Shown piece by piece: positions 41,919 through 50,033 of a DNA stretch of 64,000 nt (within the stretch, counting starts at the first letter, position 1; every line of letters begins with the position of its first letter). A program made the position numbers and the translations under genes. The DNA is from JAOUEA01 sp963762075. Its GTDB lineage: Bacteria > Actinomycetota > UBA4738 > HRBIN12. The DNA lies in contig CAVXJC010000006.1 of assembly GCA_963762075.1 (NCBI GenBank), positions 372,001 through 436,000 of the forward strand, given 5' to 3'. The notes under the pieces were generated by a model. That model did not search any database. It was not told where the DNA came from and saw only the letters and a list, made by a program, of their open reading frames with translations.

Positions 41919-42575
41919 TCAGGCTCTCGACAGCGCCGTGTATCCGCGCTGCAAGACGGTGAAGACCCCGAGTGCCGCGAGCGCGATCAATGCCGGGAAC
42001 ATCATGGCGGGGACGAGCAGACCGATCATGAGCGCGAGCATGCGCTCGAGCCGCTGGAACAAGCCCTCGGTCAGCTCGATCCCGACGGCCTCGGCCTCCG
42101 CGCGTATCTGGCTCACCCCGAGGCTCACGATCAGCGTGAGCAGGGCGAGCGCCGCCTGCGTCCGCTGGCCGTGGGCGGCGAGGTTCCAGAAGAGGCACGA
42201 GAACAAGATCATGTCGGAGACCCGGTCGAGCACGGAGTCCATGAAGGCGCCCGACCGTCCTTCCTCTCCGCGATGACGAGCCACCGAGCCGTCGAAGACG
42301 TCGAGCACGCTGCCGACGATCAACAGGAGCCCCGCCACCAGCCAGTTTCCCGCGACGATCTGCCATCCAGCAAGCACGATGAACACCGGGGAAAGCAGCG
42401 TCAGCTGCCATGGACGTACGCCGGTCCAGAGCAGGAAAGCGAGGATGGCGCGGTAGGGCCAGGCGAGCAGTCGTTGCATGGCACCGCCTGCCGCACTCTC
42501 GCTCTTTCGCGGGGCGGGCATGTCGCGCACCCGTGGGGCCTCGCGCTCGGCCCGCTCCTCGCGATCGTTCGTCAC
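41919..42575 (-). CDS. CDP-alcohol phosphatidyltransferase
   Basis: 218 residues with about six hydrophobic spans. The family motif D-x2-D-G-x2-A-R-x8-9-G-x3-D-x3-D is present as DVFDGSVARHRGEEGRSGAFMDSVLDR. The enzyme joins a CDP-diacylglycerol or CDP-alcohol to an alcohol acceptor in phospholipid synthesis (PgsA/PssA-like); the acceptor is not evident. GTG 42575 touches the CTAGTC palindrome, so transcription probably starts only a few bases upstream. Confidence 0.92.
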   Translation of the reverse strand: MTNDREERAEREAPRVRDMPAPRKSESAAGGAMQRLLAWPYRAILAFLLWTGVRPWQLTLLSPVFIVLAGWQIVAGNWLVAGLLLIVGSVLDVFDGSVARHRGEEGRSGAFMDSVLDRVSDMILFSCLFWNLAAHGQRTQAALALLTLIVSLGVSQIRAEAEAVGIELTEGLFQRLERMLALMIGLLVPAMMFPALIALAALGVFTVLQRGYTALSRA

Positions 42576-42593
42576 TAGTCCATACCAGACTAG
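42575..42593. promoter_or_regulatory. Palindrome CTAGTC-N7-GACTAG before the phosphatidyltransferase gene
   Basis: A perfect copy of the padR palindrome. On the minus strand TAGTCT (42587-42592) is a good -10 box whose start site would fall about 5 nt before GTG 42575. A protein bound here would block that promoter. Confidence 0.5.
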
Positions 42594-42600
42594 TTCGCGG

Positions 42601-43140
42601 TCACCCCGCGAACGGCTCGAAGCCGACGACGACGTAGCGAACGACCCCCGCCGGGGCCTCGTAGGCCACCTCGTCTTTCACCGACGCTCCCTGCAGCGCG
42701 GCGCCGAGCGGCGACGACATCGTGACGGTGCGAGCATCGGGGGCTTGCTCTTCCGCATGCTCGGCGAGCAGATAGGTCTCGTCGTCGGGATCGGATTCGT
42801 CGAGCGGCCTGATCGTGACGAGCATGCCGGGTCCGATCGTGTCGGCGCGCTCAGGTGCCTCGACGATCTCGGGATCACGCAGCATCTGCTGGAGCTTGCG
42901 GATCTTCGATTCCATGAGCCCCTGCTCTTCCTTGGCCGCGTGATACTCGGCGTTCTCCTTGAGATCGCCGTGCTCGCGCGCGACCTTGATCTTCTCGGTG
43001 ATGCGCTCACGGCCGTGCATGGTGAGCTCCTCGAACTCGGCCTTGAGGCGCAGGTACGCGTCGAGCGTCAGCGTCGCGGTCGGCGCTTGTCCTGCGGGCC
43101 GTGTGGGCCTGTTCTGCAGCTCTTCGGGAAGATCAGGCAT
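42601..43140 (-). CDS. greA: Transcription elongation factor GreA
   Basis: 179 residues. After a 20-residue extended N-terminus comes LTLDAYLRLKAEFEELTMHGRERITEKIKVAREHGDLKENAEYHAAKEEQ, with the acidic coiled-coil tip of GreA in GDLKENAEYHAA, and the C-terminal FKBP-like domain ending SSPLGAALQGASVKDEVAYEAPAGVVRYVV. It rescues backtracked RNA polymerase by stimulating transcript cleavage. ATG 43140 is supported by a TACACT box 6 nt upstream. Confidence 0.94.
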   Translation of the reverse strand: MPDLPEELQNRPTRPAGQAPTATLTLDAYLRLKAEFEELTMHGRERITEKIKVAREHGDLKENAEYHAAKEEQGLMESKIRKLQQMLRDPEIVEAPERADTIGPGMLVTIRPLDESDPDDETYLLAEHAEEQAPDARTVTMSSPLGAALQGASVKDEVAYEAPAGVVRYVVVGFEPFAG

Positions 43141-43146
43141 CGAGCG

Positions 43147-43152
43147 AGTGTA
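43147..43152 (-). promoter_or_regulatory. Leaderless-type -10 box for greA
   Basis: TACACT on the minus strand is 6 nt before ATG 43140; no ribosome site is present. Confidence 0.5.
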
Positions 43153-43181
43153 ACGAGGCGACGCCCGCGGCAACCGAGCGA

Positions 43182-44612
43182 TCATTCCTGGCTGAAGAAG
43201 ATGTTCTTGACTTCCGTGTAGAGCTGCACCGCAGCCATGCCCATCTCGCGACCGATGCCGCTCTGCTTGAAACCACCGAATGGCGCTTCGGTGTGCACGC
43301 TCGAGGCCGAGTTCACGCTGAGGTTTCCGGTTCTGATGCCTTTGGCCACCCGGATCGCGCGACCGAGGTCACGGGTCCAGATCGTGCCCGAGAGACCGAA
43401 CGGGGAATCGTTCGCGAGCCGCGCGGCTTCCTCTTCGGTATCGAAGGGGATCAGGCAGACGACCGGGCCGAAGATCTCCTCCTGCGCGACGCGCGAGCCG
43501 TTGTCGACATCGGCGAGCACTGCAGGCCGCATGAAGAAGCCCTCACCGTCGAGGGTGCCGCCTCCGGTCACCTGGCGAGCCCCCTCGCCGAGACCGATCG
43601 AGATGTAATCGAGCGACGTCTGACGCTGACCCGATGAGATGAGCGGACCCATCTCGGTCGATTCGTCGAGCGGCTCACCGACCTCGATCGCATCGGCAGC
43701 CGCCGCGAAGCGTTCGACGTACTCGTCGTAGATGTCACGCTGCACGAGCTGTCGCGAGCGGGCGCAGCAATCCTGGCCGGCGTTGTCGAAGACCGACCAG
43801 AGCGACCTCTCGATGCAGATATCGAGGTCGGCGTCGTCGAAGACGACGTTCGCGGACTTGCCTCCGAGCTCGAGCGAGACTCGCGTGATGTTGGTCGCAG
43901 CCGTCTGCATGACGCTCGTGCCCACCTCGGTGGAGCCCGTGAAGGAGATCTTCGAGACGCGCGGATCGGCGATCAGCGCTGCGGCGGTCGTCGACCCCGG
44001 CCCCGGGAGCACGCTCAACGTGCCTTCGGGGAGTCCGCACTCGTAGAGGATCTCGGCGAGGGCGAGCGCGGTCAGCGGCGTCTGCGAGGCCGGTTTGACG
44101 ACCGCCGTGTTGCCGCAGGCGAGGGCCGGGGCGATCTTCCAGCTTGCGATCACGGCGGGGAAATTCCAGGGGGTGATCAGCGCGCAGACCCCGACCGGCT
44201 CGCGGAGCGTGACGTCGAGACCGGCCGGCATGACCGGGATCGTCTCGCCGGTGATCTTGTTGGCGGCGCCGCCCCAGTACTCGAAGACATTGGCCGCGAT
44301 ATCGATCTCGGCGCGGGCGGAGCCGATCGGCTTGCCCCCGTTGCGCGCCTCGAGCGTTGCGAGCTCCTCCTGACGCTCGCGGATCGTGATCGAGGCTCGA
44401 GTCAACAGCCTGCCGCGCTCTCGGGCGGACAGGCGTGGCCAGGCGCCTTCGTCGAAAGCAGTCGCGGCGATGTCGACGGCCCGCCTCGCGTCGTCGGCTC
44501 CGGCTTTCGCCACCTCGGCCATGGGCGCGGCGGTCGCCGGCTCGATCACCTGGTCGCTGGCGCCGTCGGCCGCCTCGACCCGCTCGCCTCCCAGCACCAG
44601 CAACTCGGTCAT
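43182..44612 (-). CDS. NAD(P)-dependent aldehyde dehydrogenase
   Basis: 476 residues. PWNFPAVIASWKIAPALACGNTAVVKPA (cofactor), FTGSTEVG, SLELGGKSANVVF (catalytic Glu), NAGQDCCARSR (catalytic Cys) and EEIFGPVVCLIPF all match the ALDH superfamily, closest to aminobutyraldehyde/betaine-aldehyde types (PuuC, GbsA-like). ATG 44612 has GGAGGAGA upstream. It diverges from the SDR gene at 44695. A role in oxidising amine-derived aldehydes is plausible given the permease, ligase and PuuD-like genes in the window. Confidence 0.93.
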   Translation of the reverse strand: MTELLVLGGERVEAADGASDQVIEPATAAPMAEVAKAGADDARRAVDIAATAFDEGAWPRLSARERGRLLTRASITIRERQEELATLEARNGGKPIGSARAEIDIAANVFEYWGGAANKITGETIPVMPAGLDVTLREPVGVCALITPWNFPAVIASWKIAPALACGNTAVVKPASQTPLTALALAEILYECGLPEGTLSVLPGPGSTTAAALIADPRVSKISFTGSTEVGTSVMQTAATNITRVSLELGGKSANVVFDDADLDICIERSLWSVFDNAGQDCCARSRQLVQRDIYDEYVERFAAAADAIEVGEPLDESTEMGPLISSGQRQTSLDYISIGLGEGARQVTGGGTLDGEGFFMRPAVLADVDNGSRVAQEEIFGPVVCLIPFDTEEEAARLANDSPFGLSGTIWTRDLGRAIRVAKGIRTGNLSVNSASSVHTEAPFGGFKQSGIGREMGMAAVQLYTEVKNIFFSQE

Positions 44613-44694
44613 GACGTCTCCTCCCGGACGGTGATGGTGCGCATCGTAGAACGACGGCGTACCCTTCGGCCGTTCGGCGCCAACAGGAGGCAGC

Positions 44695-45462
44695 ATGCGA
44701 CTCGACGGCAAGGTGGCGCTCATCACGGGCGGCGGCAGCGGCATGGGCAAGGTGGCGGCCGAGCTCTTCGCGAGCGAGGGCGCAAGTGTCGTGCTGACGG
44801 ACGTGAACGACGAGGCCGGGGAGGCGACGGCATCGGCGATCGGCGATCGGGGTCACTACGTGCACGCCGACGTCTCAACAGAGTCCGACGCCGAGGCGAT
44901 GGTCGCGACCGCCGTCGAACGGTTCGGGCGGCTCGACGTGCTCTACAACAACGCCGGCGTGATGCTGCCCGACGACGGGAGCGTGGACGCCACCGATGAG
45001 TCGATCTGGGACACGACCCTGGCGATCAACGTGAAGGGCGTCGCCTTCGGCTGCAAGTTCGGCATCCCGGCGATGCTCGAGACCGGAGGCGGCTCGATCA
45101 TCAACGTCGCGTCGTTCGTGGCATGGCTGGGGGCTGCCACATCACAGACCGCCTACACAGCGTCGAAGGGCGCCGTGCTCGCGATGACGCGTGAGATCGC
45201 GGTGGAATACGCGCGCAAGGGCATCCGATGCAACGCGCTCTGCCCCGGTCCGATCGAGACACCGTTGCTGCTCGCGCTGCTCTCCGACGAGGCGAAGCGG
45301 CAGCGTCGCTTCGTCCACATCCCGATGGGCCGGCTGGGCCACGCGGAGGAGCTCGCCAAGGCTGCGCTGTTCCTCGCCAGCGACGACTCGAGCTACATGA
45401 CGGGCTCCAGCCTGATCGTCGACGGGGGAATCACCGCCGCCTACGTGACGCCGGAAGACTGA
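44695..45462 (+). CDS. Short-chain dehydrogenase/reductase (SDR)
   Basis: 255 residues. Cofactor loop ITGGGSGMGK, Asp in VLTDVND (NAD preference), NNAGVM, catalytic Ser in NVASFVAW and YTASKGAVLAM (Tyr-x3-Lys), then CPGPIETPLL. A classical SDR, substrate unknown. ATG 44695 follows AGGAGG. It shares the divergent gap with the aldehyde dehydrogenase and ends convergently with the FGGY kinase. Confidence 0.93.
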   Translation: MRLDGKVALITGGGSGMGKVAAELFASEGASVVLTDVNDEAGEATASAIGDRGHYVHADVSTESDAEAMVATAVERFGRLDVLYNNAGVMLPDDGSVDATDESIWDTTLAINVKGVAFGCKFGIPAMLETGGGSIINVASFVAWLGAATSQTAYTASKGAVLAMTREIAVEYARKGIRCNALCPGPIETPLLLALLSDEAKRQRRFVHIPMGRLGHAEELAKAALFLASDDSSYMTGSSLIVDGGITAAYVTPED

Positions 45463-45471
45463 CCATCGGCG

Positions 45472-46992
45472 TCAGGATCCGAAGACGGGGCGGAGCGCCG
45501 CATACACCGCGCGATAGCGGGCATAGGCTTCTTCGTACGCGTCTCGGTTCGTCGCGTCGGGCTCGTGCTCATCGGGACGGAATCGCACGAACGCCTCGAC
45601 CGCGTCGGTCACGCGCTCGTGCACGCCCGCACCCACCGCCGCGAGGATCGCGGCGCCCGTGGCCGTCGTCTCGACCGATTCCGGCACACGCACGGGGAGC
45701 CCGCTCACATCGGCCTTGATCTGCCGCCACAACGGGCCCTTGGCCCCGCCGCCCACGATCGTAAGCCGTCGGACGTCGAGGCCAGCGTTTCGCATTGCAT
45801 CGAGGATGTCTCGAAGGGCGAACGCGCTCCCCTCCAGGATCGCTCTCGTCATGTGGTCACGTGTATGCGCGAGCGAGAGCCCGTAGAACACGCCCCGGGC
45901 GGCGCCGTTCCACTCGGGTGCCATCGCTCCCTGCATGCACGGCAAGAAGACGAGTCCCTCGGCCCCTGGTTGCACGTGGCCGGCTTCCACCGAGAGGAAG
46001 TCGTACGCGTCACCGAGACCCACGGCTTCCGCGTCGCGCTCGATCGGCGCGAACTGGTCGCGCCACCACCGGAGGTTGCCGCCCGAGACGAAGCCCGGAT
46101 TCTCGAGCAACCATGCGTCGGGATCGGCGTGGGGATGGCACTCCACGAGCATCGTCGGGTCTTCACGCGGCTCGGCGCTCGCGGCGCACACCGGCTCCGC
46201 GGTCCCGACCACGTCGCAGACCTCGCCGGATTCGAATACACCGGCACCGAGCGTCGCCGCCATCTCGTCGCCGCTCCCGATCGCGACGGTGGTCGTCGGG
46301 TCGAGCCCGCTGGCGTCGGCGAAGGCGGCCGTTACCGTGCCGACGGGCTCGGTCCCGGCACCCAGACGGGGCAACATGACCTCATCGATGCCGGTCGCGT
46401 CGAGTGCGAATGCCGACCACGCGCGCGAGCCCGGCTCGAGCAGCGCGAGCGAGCTCGCGTTGGAGTAGTCGGTGGCGAGCTCGCCGGTCGCGTGCCGCAG
46501 CACGTAGGAACCCGGCGGCATGATGTGCGCAGCGGACTTCCACGCTTCGGGCTCCTCGTCACGCACCCAGAGCGCTTTGAAGACCGCATGCGACGAGTCG
46601 AGGTTGGCTCCCACGGCGCGGTAGAAGTCCTCGGGCGAGACCCGCTCGGCGAGCTCGGCAGCCTGAGCCTCGGCGCGGCGATCCATCCAGATCATCGCGG
46701 CGCGCACCGGGCGGCCGCCGCTATCGCACACGACCATGCCGTCGAGCTGCGATCCGAACGATAACCCCCGTATCGCAGCGGCACCGCCTGGTGTCCCCGC
46801 CACCAGCCGGGCACAAGTGTTCTCGACCGCTGTGGTCCACACATCAGGGTCCTGTTCCGCCCATCCCGGGTGCGGGAACGCCACGTCGTAGGCCTCGTAC
46901 GCCGACTCGATCAGCTGGCCGTCGTCGCGATAGAGGGCCGCGTTCGTGCCCTGGCTGCCGACGTCGCAGCCGATCACGTACGCCGAAGTCAC
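45472..46992 (-). CDS. FGGY-family carbohydrate kinase
   Basis: 506 residues. N-terminal phosphate loop YVIGCDVGSQGTNAALY, second domain ATP-binding TIVGGGAKGPLWRQIKADVSGLPV, and ATGAAILAAVGAGVH. It resembles xylulokinase/erythritol-kinase-like members. The GTG start at 46992 overlaps the dehydrogenase stop. As last gene of a GntR-aldolase-dehydrogenase-kinase operon it should phosphorylate the keto-sugar produced by the dehydrogenase before aldolase cleavage. Confidence 0.92.
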   Translation of the reverse strand: MTSAYVIGCDVGSQGTNAALYRDDGQLIESAYEAYDVAFPHPGWAEQDPDVWTTAVENTCARLVAGTPGGAAAIRGLSFGSQLDGMVVCDSGGRPVRAAMIWMDRRAEAQAAELAERVSPEDFYRAVGANLDSSHAVFKALWVRDEEPEAWKSAAHIMPPGSYVLRHATGELATDYSNASSLALLEPGSRAWSAFALDATGIDEVMLPRLGAGTEPVGTVTAAFADASGLDPTTTVAIGSGDEMAATLGAGVFESGEVCDVVGTAEPVCAASAEPREDPTMLVECHPHADPDAWLLENPGFVSGGNLRWWRDQFAPIERDAEAVGLGDAYDFLSVEAGHVQPGAEGLVFLPCMQGAMAPEWNGAARGVFYGLSLAHTRDHMTRAILEGSAFALRDILDAMRNAGLDVRRLTIVGGGAKGPLWRQIKADVSGLPVRVPESVETTATGAAILAAVGAGVHERVTDAVEAFVRFRPDEHEPDATNRDAYEEAYARYRAVYAALRPVFGS

Positions 46993-48045
46993 GGCACGAT
47001 CACCATCTTCAGGCCGGTTCCCGATCGGATCGTCTCGAAGGCCTCGCCGATCTGCTCGAGCGGCCACCGATGGGTGACGACCGCGGCGAGCACGTCCTGC
47101 TTGCGGTCGAGGTAGTCCATCGTGATGCGGTACTGGCGGTGCGTGGCGCCGTACGCGCCACGGATATCGAGCTCCTTGTAATGCAGCTGGTTCATGTCGA
47201 GCGGGCTCGCGGGGTCGTGCTTGGGCAATCCGGCGAAGTAGACGACCTTCGCACGCTTGGCCGCCATCTCGAGGGCTGCCTGCTGCGCCGACTTCGCGGG
47301 CGCGGCGACGCTGATGCGCTCGGCGCCATGACCGCCGGTTCGTGACAACACTTCCTCGACGCCGTTGTCCTCGGCGGCGACCCATGAGTCGTCGACGACG
47401 TCCCCAACCGCGTCCATGGCGATCTTCAGACGATCACCCGACACGTCGGTGAGGTAGACCTTCGATGCGCCGCGGTCGCGAGCCATCACTGCCTGCCAGC
47501 AGCCGATCGGCCCCGTACCGATGATCACGACGGTGTCCCCCAGCCGCACCTCGAGCTGCTCGATGCCGTTCAGGGCGCATGCGAACGGGTCTGCAACAGT
47601 AGCGAGGTCGCTCGGTAGCTCCGGCGGCAACGGGATCAGGTTCTTCGTCGCGATCGGAGGCACGGCCGCCAGTTCAGCGTATGCGCCAGGATATGGGTCG
47701 TAGCCGTAAAGAAGGTGGTGTTCGCACAGGTTCTGGAAGCCCTCGGCGCACCACCGGCACTCACCGCAAGTGAGGATCGACCCGAGGAACACGCGATCGC
47801 CCTGCCGCGACGCCAGGCGGAAGGTCGGCCTTCGGACCCACCTGCTCTAACACCCCGACCGGCTCGTGACCGAGCTGCCAGGGTGAGGGTGCTTTCGGGT
47901 CGCCGTTGAAGAAGGTCCGCGCGTCGGTGCCGCAGATGCCGCACGCCTCGACCCGGAGCAGTGCTCCTGCGGGCTCGAGCTCAGGCTCGTGGGCATCGTC
48001 ACGGACCTCGACGACGTTGACGTCGGTCATGAACGCGGCGCGCAT
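46989..48045 (-). CDS. Zinc-dependent polyol/alcohol dehydrogenase, interrupted by a +1 frameshift
   Basis: The N-terminal 75 codons from ATG 48045 give RVEACGICGTDARTF and QLGHEPVGVLEQVG (catalytic Cys, His, Glu). The rest in another frame begins with the structural zinc lobe LTCGECRWCAEGFQNLC and continues through VVIIGTGPIGCWQAVMARDRGASKVYLTDV. Removing one G of the GGG at 47800-47802 restores AAGDRVFLGSILTCGEC, so the gene is either mis-assembled or recently broken. The family is threonine/sorbitol-dehydrogenase-like. It starts immediately after the aldolase stop (TAG then ATG). Confidence 0.85.
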
Positions 48046-48873
48046 CTAGGCTGTCTCCTGACGAAGCGCGTCGAGGGCTTTCTCGGCCGTCCACCGTTCC
48101 CTGATCACGCGAGACAACGCCCGGGTGATCGCCTCGGGGTTCGCGTGCATGAAGATGTTCCGCCCGACCGAGCAACCGATCGCGCCGGCGGCCATCGCCT
48201 GTTCCATGCGTGTCAACAGCTCGTCATCCTCGAGCCGGGACCCACCGGCAAGCACGACGGGGATGCCGTTGGCCGCCTCGACGCACCTTCCGAACTCATC
48301 CTGATCGCCTGGCCAGTTCGTCTTCACGATGTCGGCGCCGAGCTCAGCGCACAGGCGAACGTTCCGGCGCAGGTACTCGAACCCATACTGCTGCTTCAGC
48401 TCCTCCACGGTGGCGTACGTCGTCGGGAACTCGGCCTCGGCGATGAACGGCATGCCGAGGATCGCGCACTCCCGACCGACCGACGAGAGGATCCGGATCA
48501 TGCCTGCCTCCGTGTCGCCACCGAGCGCGGTGAAGAGGACGACGGCGTCGGCACCGAGGGTGAGTGCCTCTTCCACCTCGGCGATCTGCACGATCTCGGG
48601 ACGGTCGCCATCTGGCGAGGCGCTCGCCGATACCAGCAGGGCAAGGGACGTCGTCGCCGAGAACCCTTCGGCGGCGATGCGGATCATGCCCTTGCTCATC
48701 ATGATCACGTTGGAACCACCGGCCACCGCTTCCCTCGTGCGTTGCGTGATGTCCGCCAACGGCTCGAGGAACGTCGGCGAGGTCATACCGTGATCGAGGG
48801 CACAGATCACCGACACACCTTCGGCGTCGATCACACGCTTCAACCGCATCGTCTTGCCGACGTCACCCCTCAT
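48046..48873 (-). CDS. Class I aldolase of the DeoC/FbaB/LsrF group
   Basis: 275 residues. SVICALDHGMTSP opening, GGSNVIMMSKGMIR, GADAVVLFTALGGDTEAG, LGADIVKTNWPGD with the Schiff-base lysine, VVLAGGSRLEDDELL and GAIGCSVGRNIFMHANP as phosphate site. This is the LsrF/LacD-like branch that cleaves or transfers ketose phosphates. ATG 48873 overlaps the GntR stop (TGATG), with GGAAGGAGG five bases before it. Product of the linked kinase is a likely substrate; which sugar is unknown. Confidence 0.92.
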   Translation of the reverse strand: MRGDVGKTMRLKRVIDAEGVSVICALDHGMTSPTFLEPLADITQRTREAVAGGSNVIMMSKGMIRIAAEGFSATTSLALLVSASASPDGDRPEIVQIAEVEEALTLGADAVVLFTALGGDTEAGMIRILSSVGRECAILGMPFIAEAEFPTTYATVEELKQQYGFEYLRRNVRLCAELGADIVKTNWPGDQDEFGRCVEAANGIPVVLAGGSRLEDDELLTRMEQAMAAGAIGCSVGRNIFMHANPEAITRALSRVIRERWTAEKALDALRQETA

Positions 48874-49604
48874 CACGACCTCCTTCCCGGCCCTCGTCGG
48901 ACCACGGTGAACTCGAAGGCTTCCGCGAGGTGGTGTTCGTGGGAGAGCAAGAGCGGCTGCCCTTCGCGCCCGTAGTCGACCTGGCGCAGGTACAGCAACG
49001 GAGCGCCATTCTTCACCCCGAGTCGCTTCGAAAGACGGCGATCGGCGCGGGCCGGCTCGATGCTCACGACCCCGTGCTCGACGGAGGTTCCGTGGCGCTC
49101 GAGCAACTCGTACACCGAGCCGTCGAGGGGCATCGACGTGAGCTCGGCGGCCGTGACGCGTGAAGCCGACACGACGTCCACAGAGAAGACAACTGCGCTG
49201 CTGTCCGCCGTGCGCACCCGCTCCAGCCGCACGACGGGATCGCCCAGTTGCAGATCCAGGCTCGCGGCTTCCTCCTCGGTGGCTCCGCTCGTGTGAACCG
49301 CGGTCTGGCTCGTGCCCGGTTCCATGCCGGCCGCGCGGATCGCCTCGGTGACGCCGAAGTTCACGTCGAGGTTGTTGCGCAGGCGCGGCCGGTGGGTGGC
49401 GTAGGTGCCTGCGCCGCTCGTTCGCGTGACGAATCCGTCTTCCTCGAGTGAGCGCAGAGCCTCCCTCAGAGTTGGCCGCGAGACACCCATCTCCTCGGCG
49501 AGCTCTGGTTCAGGCGGCAGCTTCGATCCGGGTGGGATCGTCCCGGACGCGATGCGAGACAGAAGATCGTCTCGAACTCGGAACGAAAGCTTCTTCCTCG
49601 CCAT
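48873..49604 (-). CDS. GntR-family (HutC/UTRA) transcriptional regulator
   Basis: 243 residues. N-terminal winged helix: DDLLSRIASGTIPPGSKLPPEPELAEEMGVSRPTLREALRSLEEDGFV. The UTRA effector domain begins near residue 90 and ends LYLRQVDYGREGQPLLLSHEHHLAEAFEFTVVRR. First gene of the operon it probably controls. The palindrome TTTGTC-T-GACAAA lies 27 bases upstream and similar half-sites precede the APC permease, so it likely governs both sets in response to a sugar or amine ligand. ATG 49604 has AGGAGGG. Confidence 0.93.
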   Translation of the reverse strand: MARKKLSFRVRDDLLSRIASGTIPPGSKLPPEPELAEEMGVSRPTLREALRSLEEDGFVTRTSGAGTYATHRPRLRNNLDVNFGVTEAIRAAGMEPGTSQTAVHTSGATEEEAASLDLQLGDPVVRLERVRTADSSAVVFSVDVVSASRVTAAELTSMPLDGSVYELLERHGTSVEHGVVSIEPARADRRLSKRLGVKNGAPLLYLRQVDYGREGQPLLLSHEHHLAEAFEFTVVRRGPGRRS

Positions 49605-49630
49605 ATGCCCTCCTGGAGGCGGGAGCCTAG

Positions 49631-49643
49631 TTTGTCTGACAAA
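49631..49643. promoter_or_regulatory. Putative GntR operator TTTGTC-T-GACAAA
   Basis: A perfect 6-1-6 palindrome between the divergent GntR gene and the small membrane gene. A further GACA/TGTC pair (49638-49650) overlaps it. The same half-site recurs at 49966-49980. Confidence 0.6.
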
Positions 49644-49666
49644 GACTGTCAAAACGAGGAAGCCCA

Positions 49667-49672
49667 TAGGAT
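49667..49672 (+). promoter_or_regulatory. Leaderless-type -10 box for the 94-residue membrane protein
   Basis: TAGGAT is 6 nt before ATG 49679. The GntR palindrome lies 24 bases upstream, in the -35 region, so GntR binding should affect this promoter. Confidence 0.5.
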
Positions 49673-49678
49673 GACCCG

Positions 49679-49963
49679 ATGGAGCTGACGGCCGTCGGCG
49701 TGCCAGTCGTGACGGGCCCTCCCCAAGGCTGGAACTTCTGGCCGTTGATCGGCATCCCCCTCGCGCTACTCTTCGCATTTCGCTGGCTCAAGCTCCGCCC
49801 CACGATCTGGATCGCGATCGCGGCGATCTTGGTCGGACTGCTGACCGCGGACTTCATCAGAACCTGGGGCGTGCTGCCGGTCGGCGCCATGGGCGCCTGC
49901 CTGGCGGCAGGCTCGTCGATCGTCCTCGGACGGTTGCGTCGGGGGCATCCCCCGTCCGATTGA
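49679..49963 (+). CDS. Small membrane protein
   Basis: 94 residues with two to three hydrophobic helices (FWPLIGIPLALLFAFRWL, TIWIAIAAILVGLLTADFI, VLPVGAMGACLAAGSSIVLG). No family recognised. It lies between the two GntR operator sites and upstream of the APC permease, so it probably belongs to the same regulated set, perhaps as a small transport accessory. Its stop overlaps the second operator. Confidence 0.65.
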   Translation: MELTAVGVPVVTGPPQGWNFWPLIGIPLALLFAFRWLKLRPTIWIAIAAILVGLLTADFIRTWGVLPVGAMGACLAAGSSIVLGRLRRGHPPSD

Positions 49964-49984
49964 CAGACAAACGAGTTTGTGTCT
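49961..49984. promoter_or_regulatory. Second putative GntR operator, upstream of the APC permease
   Basis: GACAAA (49966-49971), CGAG, then TTTGT (49976-49980) repeat the half-sites of the operator at 49631 in inverted orientation with a 4-base spacer. It lies 50 bases before the permease start. Confidence 0.5.
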
Positions 49985-50033
49985 CCATACGCGGTGTCCG
50001 CCCGACGGGGGTCGGCGGAAGGGAGGGTGACGC

